Origin: Pseudomonadota bacterium
Lineage (GTDB): Bacteria; Pseudomonadota; Gammaproteobacteria; Xanthomonadales; Rhodanobacteraceae
Direction: 5' to 3'
DNA: 64,000 bases
Assembly: GCA_023430685.1 (NCBI GenBank)
Contig: JAEYZH010000082.1
Location: 19,255 to 83,254, forward strand
In this document: piece by piece, positions 17,174-24,525 of the stretch
Layout of the letters: each line of letters starts with the position of its first letter
Position numbering within the stretch: the first letter of the stretch is position 1
Position numbers and translations under genes: made by a program
The notes under the pieces: model-generated
Databases searched by the model: none
What the model was told of the DNA's origin: nothing
The model's input: the letters and a program-made list of their open reading frames with translations, nothing else

Positions 17174-18075
17174 TATGAGTCAAACTCCGTCAAAAGCGCT
17201 TCGAAGTCCCAGAACGGAACCAACACGAAGTGGATTCGTCCGATTCTTATTTGATCTTTCTTGGCAAGTAGGTTCTCGTACTGTTTAAGCCTCGCGTTAA
17301 CGATATCCTTGATCCTTTCTGTGATTTCATTCTGAGAGCTGCCGCTTCTATTTTTCGTCTCCGAGTAGCTGACTACGCAAACGAGCTCAAACACTACGCC
17401 CGACAGATTGTTCGATTTGATATCTCGCGCGATATTTCTCAAACATTCGTCGATGAAGTCTTCGTATACATATAAACCAAGCTCAGAGCTGAGGTTTTCA
17501 AGAGTGCGCAGAACGCTATCAACAGAGGCTTCGAGGGCTTCAGAGAACTTGTACTTGGATGCGTAGCTTTTGGCTTCGCCCAAGTACACGACGTGCTCGC
17601 CGGTTCGCGGCCTGTAATGAATTGCGTCGGCACCATGTCGCTCAACGGCCGGGTTGGTGGTCAAGTTCATTTTGCGAAGTATCGGAACAGCTTTGAAGAG
17701 GTGCTGGATGAAGTTGAACAGCAAGAGCTCGCCGAATTGCCCTTGGGGTTTGCCTTTCCGGAACTTTTCTCGCACGAGTGCGTGAATCGCGGATGACGCA
17801 TTCTGATGGCTTTCGCCGCGCCTCGCGAACTCGGCATCGTAGATTTCCTTATACTTCTGTTTAGAGTAGATCCAACTGCACATCGTGATCTTAAGTTCAC
17901 GTAAGAAATCTTGCCGCCGCTCGACGATGTCTTGATACGCGATCGCAGCCCCATGATGGGATTTCCCAGGAAGAGCGTGCCCTGAGCACTGGAATGAATA
18001 GATGTTGAGAAACAGCTCGTCGTTTTGGGCGAGCAGGTCGTCGATATCCTTTTCGGTAAGCACAGGCTCTGCCAT
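17173..18075 (-). CDS. hamA: HamA-like DUF1837 nuclease of a Hachiman defence system
   Basis: 300 residues from ATG 18075; the open frame continues upstream but there it crosses a duplicated icmF fragment, so the longer start is rejected. Key motifs form a PD-(D/E)XK-like site: GELLLF (about 163), GADAIHY (about 191) and GEAKSYASKYKF (about 207). The DUF1837 ending VLVPFWDFEALL is also present. DUF1837 is the HamA effector of Hachiman anti-phage systems, which degrades DNA when released by HamB. The gene is clearly AT-richer than its neighbours, a sign of transfer. Its partner hamB is only a stub, so the system is probably inactive, or hamA acts alone. Confidence 0.75.
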   Translation of the reverse strand: MAEPVLTEKDIDDLLAQNDELFLNIYSFQCSGHALPGKSHHGAAIAYQDIVERRQDFLRELKITMCSWIYSKQKYKEIYDAEFARRGESHQNASSAIHALVREKFRKGKPQGQFGELLLFNFIQHLFKAVPILRKMNLTTNPAVERHGADAIHYRPRTGEHVVYLGEAKSYASKYKFSEALEASVDSVLRTLENLSSELGLYVYEDFIDECLRNIARDIKSNNLSGVVFELVCVVSYSETKNRSGSSQNEITERIKDIVNARLKQYENLLAKKDQIRIGRIHFVLVPFWDFEALLTEFDS

Positions 18076-18196
18076 TTCGTGTCCGTCTCCCACCCCATCG
18101 TACCGAACGAATAACTGAGACCCAAATTGGACGAACCCAACGAAGCTTAGCTTGCCTACCCTCGGCCAATGCGCCGACGACGGTAAACGCAACGGA

Positions 18197-18346
18197 CTAC
18201 ATATTCCGCCGATACGCCCCACCCACGTCATACAACGCACCACCAATCTGCCCCAGTGGGCGTGTCTTGAGCGTCTCGATCGACGCCGCAAACAAGTTCT
18301 TCCGGTGGCGCGCCGTATTCTGCAGATAGGCGAATTCATGTCCGTC
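18197..18346 (-). pseudogene. duplicated 3' fragment of icmF
   Basis: The last 49 codons before the stop read DGHEFAYLQNTARHRKN... to LYDVGGAYRRNM, closely matching the true end of icmF at 20398 (DGHGLRYLQDTARERRN... to LYDVGGEYRRNM). Similarity starts abruptly at the DGH codons; the 15 codons before are unrelated. With only the C-terminal tail of a 1259-residue enzyme it cannot function. It lies directly downstream of lipoprotein copy 2 on the same strand. Confidence 0.8.
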
Positions 18347-18387
18347 GTCGGGAAGCTGGGGTGTGAGCGCATCTTGCGCACCGTGAT

Positions 18388-18999
18388 TCACGGCGGTTTC
18401 CCCTGCATCCTTTTGAGCTGCGCTCCAACCTCCGGCGCCACCACATCCACCTCCCGCCTCTTCTGCAAGAACGCCCTCTCCCCCTCCGGCAACTGACAGT
18501 GCCGCGACAGCGTCTCCGCCTCATCCCCATTCTTCGCCGTAATATCCTGCTCATTCACGATCACGACCAGCGTGTCACCCAGCGGTTCGATCGCCACGTA
18601 GACCCGATCGATTGTCTCCATCGACCGATGTCGCTTCCCACCCACCATCACCACGAGGTTCTCGCGATCCAGCCACAGCGACGTGCGCGCGCCATCGATC
18701 GCACGCACGGCGGCGCGCGCAAATCGCCTAGGTTCGGTCGCGACGACCGTGATGTGTTCTTCGCCGGCCCTGCTCTTGCCGCTGACGGCAGGAACGCGGG
18801 CGGCGCGTAGGTGTGCCGCGAGCTTCACGGGATTGACCGGTTGCCCGGTCTGCTGCGGTCGAGGCTGCTCGGCGCTCTTGTCGACGGCCTCGCGCTTGCA
18901 CGCGAACGTGCCGAGCGCAGCGACTCTGATGGAGGACAGCCTGCCGTGCATGCGCCGCAAGCCATGGCCACGCAGCCATGGAATGGATTGAATCCCCAT
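18388..18999 (-). CDS. predicted exported protein, copy 2 of the duplicated lipoprotein gene
   Basis: 203 residues, paralogue of 2239-2892 along its whole length (shared QPVN-V-KLAAHLRAAR, TSLWLDREN, NGDEAETLSR, REVDVVAPEV). Start 18999 lies in the same context as copy 1 (CCCATCTTCGCCCCCTGTGG on the plus strand). It differs in a 14-residue deletion in the middle and a poor lipobox (LGTFAC rather than LAVAAC), so lipidation is doubtful. The upstream palindrome is also kept (19066-19085). Function unknown. Confidence 0.7.
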   Translation of the reverse strand: MGIQSIPWLRGHGLRRMHGRLSSIRVAALGTFACKREAVDKSAEQPRPQQTGQPVNPVKLAAHLRAARVPAVSGKSRAGEEHITVVATEPRRFARAAVRAIDGARTSLWLDRENLVVMVGGKRHRSMETIDRVYVAIEPLGDTLVVIVNEQDITAKNGDEAETLSRHCQLPEGERAFLQKRREVDVVAPEVGAQLKRMQGKPP

Positions 19000-19065
19000 C
19001 TTCGCCCCCTGTGGCGTCGATAGTGCGAGTAGGCAACAAAGCGGGGATCAGTACAAGAGTGTCTT

Positions 19066-19085
19066 GTGTAGGAAATTTCTTACAC
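19066..19085. promoter_or_regulatory. 20-bp near-palindrome upstream of lipoprotein copy 2
   Basis: GTGTAGGAAATTTCTTACAC is the counterpart of the perfect palindrome at 2959-2978, with one broken pair (G where A is expected). The flanking GATCAGTACAAGAGTGTCTT is identical in both copies, so the whole promoter was duplicated with the gene. Confidence 0.6.
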
Positions 19086-19295
19086 GGATGAGGTGCGCAG
19101 GTCCGCTCTTGGTGTTTGGAGGAGCAGGCATTCCTGCGGAATGCCGCGCCTTCGGCGCGCCCCCATCCGCCTTCGGCACCTTCCCCGCTCCGCGGGCGAA
19201 GGAGATGCACGCGGCATCGGCGTGCCCCCTTACGACGTCGGCACCTCTCCTCCGCTTGGCGCGAGAAGGAAAGCACGCTGCCTGTCGTGGGTCGA
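19086..19295. other. intergenic region with short GC-rich dyads
   Basis: No gene seen. It contains several short inverted repeats (for example GCCTTCGGCGC, CGCCTTCGGC, CTCCGCTTGGCG) typical of imperfect intergenic palindromes. Confidence 0.45.
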
Positions 19296-19651
19296 TCAGA
19301 GCTTGTAGATCGCCGCGCACGTTCGTGCCGGTGGTGGTGGCCACACCGGGCACAAGGCCTCGACGACGTCCATCAATTCGACCCAGTCCGACAAGTCGAA
19401 TCTGCCCGGAAGCGAGGTCGCTCCGCCTCCGCCTGCGAGCGGCGCGGCCTTCTCGTCACTCGGTTTCGGCGTCGATTTCGGCGAGCAGCTCATCGAGCAA
19501 TTCCTTTCGACGAACGACGCAGAAGCGCAGCATCAGCGGCCAAGGTAGAGGCTGTACTTGCGAGCGCCAGCCCGCCGATCAGCGCGGGCGGCGTGCGACA
19601 GCCGGCAAATCCGACCAGCGCTTCCTTGATCTGGTCGACGAGCCGTGACAT
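19296..19651 (-). pseudogene. broken nucleotidyltransferase-like fragment with trailing small frames
   Basis: Three nt after the stop of the small gene at 19655, a frame of 53 codons begins (19651-19490) with MSRLVDQIKEALVGFAG and PPALIGGLALA, the opening of a nucleotidyltransferase (GG-x-A). It then goes out of register. A second frame (to about 19455) continues plausibly as LMLRFCVVRRKELLDELLAEID, and a third frame from ATG 19493, overlapping the first stop as ATGA, encodes 65 residues including FDLSDWVELMDVVEALCPVWP. The simplest reading is a decayed second nucleotidyltransferase unit with internal deletion and frameshifts. The last frame may still be a real small gene. Confidence 0.4.
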
Positions 19652-19654
19652 TGG

Positions 19655-19882
19655 CTACCGGAAGGGCCTTGCGCCAGAGCGACCTTCAGCTGATGCCTTT
19701 GCGGGTTCCGCATCGCGCAATGCCAGCCGTTGTGGCGACAATGCGCCGCTCGAGTACGCCAGCTCGATCATTTCCTCGAAGAAATCAATCTTGGCGCGCG
19801 TGCCGAGCTTCGCCCACGCCAGCAGCTGTGCACGTTCCGCATCGGCAAACGAGAACGCGGTTTCATTCGAACCGATCGTCAT
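19655..19882 (-). CDS. small helical protein paired with nucleotidyltransferase
   Basis: 75 residues. The start overlaps the stop of the upstream nucleotidyltransferase by 4 nt (ATGA), so the two are translated together. Mostly helical, with ERAQLLAWAKLGTRAKIDFFEEMIELAY in the middle and a variable basic tail. No named family is recognised. Small proteins coupled to minimal nucleotidyltransferases are often toxin/antitoxin-like partners, but here this is only inferred from context. Confidence 0.6.
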   Translation of the reverse strand: MTIGSNETAFSFADAERAQLLAWAKLGTRAKIDFFEEMIELAYSSGALSPQRLALRDAEPAKASAEGRSGARPFR

Positions 19883-20382
19883 TGCCCGCCTCTCTCGGCA
19901 TCGCGGATCTGCCGCAGTTTGTCGATGTCTTCCAGGTCGCGCAAACGCCCTGCGCGTTCCTTCATCTCGATCAGATGATCGATGCTCGCGACGGGCACGA
20001 TCGTTCCGTCGAGGTCCTTGCGCACCGCGTCACGCAGGAGCCGGTCGAAGGCGATCGGTTCATCGACGAACACATCGACCGAACGCAGCGGATTGTCCGG
20101 ATCCCATAGGGGAAAGACGAGCATGTTGCGTTGCGTCCATTCCGCACGCTTCTCGGGATCGGCGAAGTCTTCGGCCGCCATCGGAAGCCGCGGACGCAGG
20201 CCAATGGCACCCAACGCCTGCATGCCGCGGCGCGCGTTGTTGGAAGCCAGACCGATGGCGAGGTCCAGATCGGCCGTCGCCCGCAAATAACCATGCAGGA
20301 TCACGGCAAGGCCACCGACGACGACGTAGTCCACCTGTGCCTCGTTCAGGGCGGCAAATATCTGGCGAACATTGAACGACAT
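19879..20382 (-). CDS. minimal nucleotidyltransferase domain protein
   Basis: 167 residues. The active-site pattern is clear: VVVGGLAVILHGYLRATADLDLAI (G-G-x-A, then the D-x-D motif at DLDLAI), a third acidic residue in SVDVFVDEP, and a C-terminal helix ASIDHLIEMKERAGRLRDLEDIDKLR. This is the DNA polymerase beta-like fold seen in AbiEii-type and DUF6036-like nucleotidyltransferases. It leads a two-gene unit with the small protein at 19655 and ends up just downstream of icmF, on the same strand (16 nt gap). A toxin-antitoxin or stress role is possible; substrate unknown. Confidence 0.8.
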   Translation of the reverse strand: MSFNVRQIFAALNEAQVDYVVVGGLAVILHGYLRATADLDLAIGLASNNARRGMQALGAIGLRPRLPMAAEDFADPEKRAEWTQRNMLVFPLWDPDNPLRSVDVFVDEPIAFDRLLRDAVRKDLDGTIVPVASIDHLIEMKERAGRLRDLEDIDKLRQIRDAERGGQ

Positions 20383-20397
20383 GGCCAGTCGTGCCCG

Positions 20398-23300
20398 CTA
20401 CATGTTGCGCCGATACTCGCCGCCGACGTCATACAGCGCATGGCTGATCTGCCCAAGGCTATGCGTCTTCACCGCCTCCATTAGCGCCGCAAACACGTTG
20501 CGCCGTTCGCGCGCCGTATCCTGCAGATAGCGCAGCCCATGGCCGTCGCGCACCATCGGCGGCTCTTCGCCCGCTTCGGGCAGATGCGCGTGTGAGGTTT
20601 CGCCAGCCGGAGCAAGGCGATTGCGATTCGCCTGGTACGCGCGCACGTTCGCGATCTGCTGGCCCTTCTCTTCCTCGGTGCTGCGGATCAGCTCGATCTC
20701 GGTGACGATGTCGCCGCCGTGCTCCTTCGGCAGGAAGGTGTTGACGCCGACCAGCGGGAGGCTGCCGTCGTGCTTCTTGTGCTCGTAGTAGAGGCTCTCT
20801 TCCTGGATCTTGCCGCGCTGGTACATCGTGTCCATCGCGCCGAGCACGCCGCCGCGTTCGCTGATCGCCTCGAACTCCTTGTAGACGGCTTCCTCGACGA
20901 TGTCGGTGAGCTTGTCGACGATGAAGCTGCCCTGCCACGGGTTCTCGTTGAAGTTGAGGCCGAGTTCCTTGTTGATGATCATCTGGATCGCGACCGCGCG
21001 GCGCACGCTTTCCTCGGTCGGCGTGGTGATCGCCTCGTCGTAGGCGTTGGTGTGCAGGCTGTTGCAGTTGTCGAACAGCGCGTACAGCGCCTGCAGCGTG
21101 GTGCGGATGTCGTTGAACTGGATCTCCTGCGCGTGCAGCGAGCGGCCGGAGGTCTGGATGTGGTACTTCATCATCTGGCTGCGCTCGTTCGCGCCGTAGC
21201 GCTCGCGCATCGCGCGCGCCCAGATGCGCCGCGCGACGCGGCCGATCACGGTGTACTCGGGGTCCATGCCGTTGGAGAAGAAGAACGACAGGTTCGGCGC
21301 GAAGTCGTCGATCTTCATGCCGCGCGCAAGGTAGTACTCGACGATCGTGAAACCGTTGCTCAGCGTGAACGCGAGCTGCGAGATCGGGTTCGCGCCGGCT
21401 TCGGCGATGTGGTAGCCCGAAATCGACACCGAATAGAAGTTGCGGACCTTCTGCTCGACGAAGAACTGCTGGATGTCGCCCATCATGCGCAGTGCGAACT
21501 CGGTCGAGAAGATGCAGGTGTTCTGCGCCTGGTCTTCCTTGAGGATGTCCGCCTGCACGGTGCCGCGCACGGTCGAGAGCGTGTGCGCCTTGATCTTCTC
21601 GTAGGTCTCCGCGTCGAGCACCTGGTCACCGGTGACGCCGAGCAGGCCGAGGCCGAGGCCGTCGTTGCCCTTCGGCAGCTCGCCTGCGTACTGCGGTCGC
21701 GCGCGGCCCTCGAACAGCTTCGCGATGCGCGCCTCGGCGACGCGCCAGCGCGCCTCGTCCTCGCGCAGGTATTTCTCGACCTGCTGGTCAATCGCGGTGT
21801 TCATGAACATCGCGAGGATCATCGGCGCGGGGCCGTTGATCGTCATCGACACCGAAGTCGTCGGCGCGCAGAGGTCGAAGCCGGAGTACAGCTTCTTCAT
21901 GTCGTCGAGCGTTGGCACGTTGACGCCGGAGTTGCCGATCTTGCCGTAGATGTCGGGGCGCGGCGCGGGGTCCTCGCCGTAGAGCGTGACGCTGTCGAAC
22001 GCGGTCGAGAGGCGCGCAGCCGGCAGGCCCTGGCTCAGGTAATGGAAGCGCCGGTTCGTGCGCTCGGGCGTGCCCTCGCCCGCGAACATGCGGATCGGAT
22101 CCTCGCCGGTGCGGCGGTACGGATAGACGCCGCCGGTGTAGGGGTAGTAGCCCGGCAGGTTCTCCTTCTTGAGGAACACCAGCAGCTCGCCCCAACCCTT
22201 GTAGGTCGGCGCGGCGATCTTCGGGATCTTCTGGTGCGAGAGCGATTCGCGGTAGTTCTCGACGCGGATCGCCTTGCCGCGCACCTCATACTCGGTGAAC
22301 TCGTCGGTGATCGACTTCAGCCGCTGCGGCCACTCGCGCAGCAGGCGCAGCGCGTCGGACGACAGCGATTGCACCGCATCGTTGTAGCGCTGGCGCAGCG
22401 TGACGAGCGAGCGGTCGAGCGAAGCCGCTTCGGCACCGTTCGCGCTCCGTTCCTCCTGCTCGCGCCGCAGTTCCCAGTTGAACTTCTGCTTGCGCCGATC
22501 CGCGCCACTGCGCCGATCGGGGCCCGCGTAGTCCGCGTGGCCGTTCGAGGGCAGGTGCAGGTCGTCGGCATCATAGAGCTCGAGAGCCTTCGGCAGCTTC
22601 GCGTCGCCGATTTCCTTCAGCGCCTCCCACAGCGACTGCGCGCGATCGGCGACATCCGCCTCGCGCTCGATCGCGCCATTGATGCCGCGTCCCTGCTCCG
22701 CGATTTCCGCGAGGTAGCGCACGCGGCTGCCGGGGATCAGCACGGTCGCGCGGGGTTCCTTCAGCGAGGTGTCGATCTGCGGCTCGAAGTCGCAGCGCGG
22801 GGAAGAAAGGGGGTCAGAGTCACTTTTCCCTGCCCTGCTGCCGGCATTCGCTGAGACATCGGGAGAAAAGTGACTCTGACCCCCTTTCTTCTTTTCCCGC
22901 AGCAGGCGGCACAGGTTCACGAACATCCACGACACGCCCGGATCGTTGAACTGGCTCGCGATGGTCGGGTAGACCGGGATGTCCTCGTCCTTGGTCTGGA
23001 ACGCGACGCGGTTGCGCTTCCACTGCTTGCGCACGTCGCGCAGCGCGTCCTCGGCACCGCGCTTGTCGAACTTGTTGAGCACCACGAGCTCGGCGAAATC
23101 GAGCATGTCGATCTTCTCGAGCTGGCTCGCGGCGCCGTAGTCGCTGGTCATCACGTACATCGGGAAGTCGACCAGGTCGACGATCTCAGAATCGCTCTGG
23201 CCGATGCCCGCGGTCTCCACGATCACGAGGTCGTAGGCCTGGCCCTTGAGGAACGCGACGCAGTCCTTGAGCATTGCGTTGGTCGCGACGTGCTGGCGGC

Positions 23301-24177
23301 GCGTTGCCATCGAGCGCATGAACACGCGGTGGTTGCGCAGCGAGTTCATGCGGATGCGGTCGCCGAGCAATGCGCCACCCGAGCGACGACGCGTCGGGTC
23401 GACCGCGAGCACCGCGATGCGCATTTCCGGGAACGCGTGCAGGAAGCGCAGCAGGAGTTCGTCGACGACCGAGGACTTGCCCGCGCCTCCGGTGCCGGTG
23501 ATGCCGACCACTGGCGTGGTCGGCTGGGAATGGGGAATGGGGAATGGAGAATGGTTGGGGCCGACTGCCCATTCCTTGCGCAGCTTCGCCAACTCCGATT
23601 CGCTGAAGGCACCGTTTTCGATCGCGCTGAGCACGCGGCCGACCGCGATCTCGTCGTCGATGTCGACGAACGCACCCGAGTCCGGCTTTGACGATTCCCT
23701 ATTCCCTATTCCCGATTCCCTGTGGCGCGCAGCGCGCGCCACGACGTCCTCGATCATCGCGACGAGGCCGAGGTGCATGCCGTCGTTCGGGTGGTAGATG
23801 CGCTCGACGCCGTAGGCCTCGAGCTCGCGGATTTCCTCGGGCGTGATCGTGCCGCCGCCACCGCCGAACACGCGGATGTGGCCGGCGCCGCGTTCCTTGA
23901 GCATGTCGACCATGTACTTGAAGTATTCGACGTGGCCGCCCTGGTAGGACGACAGCGCGATCGCGTCGGCATCCTCCTGCAGCGCCGCGCGCACGACGTC
24001 CTCGACCGATCGGTTGTGGCCGAGGTGGATGACCTCGGCGCCCTGGGCCTGGATCAGGCGGCGCATGATGTTGATCGCGGCGTCGTGGCCGTCGAACAGG
24101 CTCGCAGCCGTGACGAAGCGCAGCGGTGCGCGTTCAGTGCTGGCTTCGGCGGCGACGTGCGGGGCGGGTGAACTCAT
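20398..24177 (-). CDS. icmF: fused isobutyryl-CoA mutase (IcmF)
   Basis: 1259 residues. Residues about 18-145 are the B12-binding domain (FDGHDAAINIMRRL, LSSYQGGH, GGGGGTITPEE). About 222-430 is a MeaB-like G-protein chaperone (Walker A GTGGAGKSS, then VIVETAGIGQS and NKFDKRGAEDA). About 640-1150 is the mutase barrel (YTGGVYPYRR, FMNTAIDQQV, SISGYHIAEAG). It interconverts isobutyryl-CoA and n-butyryl-CoA using adenosylcobalamin, with GTP-driven cofactor repair. Three interdomain linkers are made of repeat DNA: about residues 152-162, 208-217 and 429-458, all in frame. All catalytic motifs look intact, so the enzyme is probably active. A copy of its 3' end lies at 18197-18346. Confidence 0.93.
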   Translation of the reverse strand: MSSPAPHVAAEASTERAPLRFVTAASLFDGHDAAINIMRRLIQAQGAEVIHLGHNRSVEDVVRAALQEDADAIALSSYQGGHVEYFKYMVDMLKERGAGHIRVFGGGGGTITPEEIRELEAYGVERIYHPNDGMHLGLVAMIEDVVARAARHRESGIGNRESSKPDSGAFVDIDDEIAVGRVLSAIENGAFSESELAKLRKEWAVGPNHSPFPIPHSQPTTPVVGITGTGGAGKSSVVDELLLRFLHAFPEMRIAVLAVDPTRRRSGGALLGDRIRMNSLRNHRVFMRSMATRRQHVATNAMLKDCVAFLKGQAYDLVIVETAGIGQSDSEIVDLVDFPMYVMTSDYGAASQLEKIDMLDFAELVVLNKFDKRGAEDALRDVRKQWKRNRVAFQTKDEDIPVYPTIASQFNDPGVSWMFVNLCRLLREKKKGGQSHFSPDVSANAGSRAGKSDSDPLSSPRCDFEPQIDTSLKEPRATVLIPGSRVRYLAEIAEQGRGINGAIEREADVADRAQSLWEALKEIGDAKLPKALELYDADDLHLPSNGHADYAGPDRRSGADRRKQKFNWELRREQEERSANGAEAASLDRSLVTLRQRYNDAVQSLSSDALRLLREWPQRLKSITDEFTEYEVRGKAIRVENYRESLSHQKIPKIAAPTYKGWGELLVFLKKENLPGYYPYTGGVYPYRRTGEDPIRMFAGEGTPERTNRRFHYLSQGLPAARLSTAFDSVTLYGEDPAPRPDIYGKIGNSGVNVPTLDDMKKLYSGFDLCAPTTSVSMTINGPAPMILAMFMNTAIDQQVEKYLREDEARWRVAEARIAKLFEGRARPQYAGELPKGNDGLGLGLLGVTGDQVLDAETYEKIKAHTLSTVRGTVQADILKEDQAQNTCIFSTEFALRMMGDIQQFFVEQKVRNFYSVSISGYHIAEAGANPISQLAFTLSNGFTIVEYYLARGMKIDDFAPNLSFFFSNGMDPEYTVIGRVARRIWARAMRERYGANERSQMMKYHIQTSGRSLHAQEIQFNDIRTTLQALYALFDNCNSLHTNAYDEAITTPTEESVRRAVAIQMIINKELGLNFNENPWQGSFIVDKLTDIVEEAVYKEFEAISERGGVLGAMDTMYQRGKIQEESLYYEHKKHDGSLPLVGVNTFLPKEHGGDIVTEIELIRSTEEEKGQQIANVRAYQANRNRLAPAGETSHAHLPEAGEEPPMVRDGHGLRYLQDTARERRNVFAALMEAVKTHSLGQISHALYDVGGEYRRNM
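22802..22891. repeat. RAYT-type palindrome inserted in frame in icmF
   Basis: Two perfect 27-nt inverted arms (22802-22828 and 22865-22891) enclose a 36-nt loop, 90 nt in all, exactly 30 codons. The arms contain GGGGGTCAGAGTCACTTTTC, the same word as the RAYT-flanking repeats at 15.1-17.0 kb. On the coding strand it adds a linker including GGQSHFSPDVSANAGSRAGK between the GTPase part and the mutase part. Confidence 0.9.
23526..23554. repeat. GGGAATGGGGAATGG repeat within icmF
   Basis: Four tandem GGAATGG-like words in the icmF linker just before the GTPase Walker A (coding for HSPFPIPHSQ). It forms a loosely inverted pair with 23693-23720, the two enclosing a conserved coding stretch of about 140 nt. 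Confidence 0.7.
23693..23720. repeat. GATTCCCTATTCCC repeat within icmF
   Basis: Four ATTCCC words in tandem, coding for RESGIGNRES at the end of the B12-binding domain. Reverse-complement relation to 23526-23554. Confidence 0.7.
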
Positions 24178-24289
24178 GGCGCGTATCCGGCTCGCGGGGA
24201 CAGAACGGCCATTCTACGCGGCATGGCGCAGCGGCGCCCCTCTCGGTCCGCCATGCCGTCGATTCGCGGCACTCGCCGCGCTCAGGACG

Positions 24290-24490
24290 AACGCATCTCT
24301 GCCGTTCGCACTGAGCGCAGCGGCCGCAGGCCGCGGAGTCGAAGTGCCCGATTGCACAAAGCTTCGTGCAATGCCCTTCGACTCCGGCCTTCGGCCTGCG
24401 CTCAGGGCGAGCGGTGTGGGTGGGCCTGCCCCAGGGCGAATGGTGTGGGTGGGGCCTGTGCTCAGGACGAACGGTGTGCGTCGGACCCGC
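24290..24490. repeat. GAGCGCAGCGGCCGCAGG / CTTCGACTCCGGCCTTCGG inverted repeat
   Basis: The intergenic space between icmF and the hydrolase holds CTGAGCGCAGCGGCCGCAGG..GGAGTCGAAG, then CCCTTCGACTCCGGCCTTCG..GCTCAGG, followed by shorter iterations of GTGTGGGTGGG. Related copies are at 36.7-37.0, 53.4-53.5 and 63.9-64.0 kb. No gene is present in 24178-24525. Confidence 0.75.
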
Positions 24491-24525
24491 GCTCATGACG
24501 ACCGGGTGGTCGCCGGGTTCCTCAT

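Noticed and set aside
18076..18381. Longer hamA N-terminus
   Set aside because: The extra 102 codons run antiparallel in content through the icmF fragment region, are Arg-rich and give a protein longer than the family.
20719..22854. Plus-strand open frame of 711 codons inside icmF
   Set aside because: Antisense to conserved mutase sequence; Arg/Val/Asp-rich, no motif.
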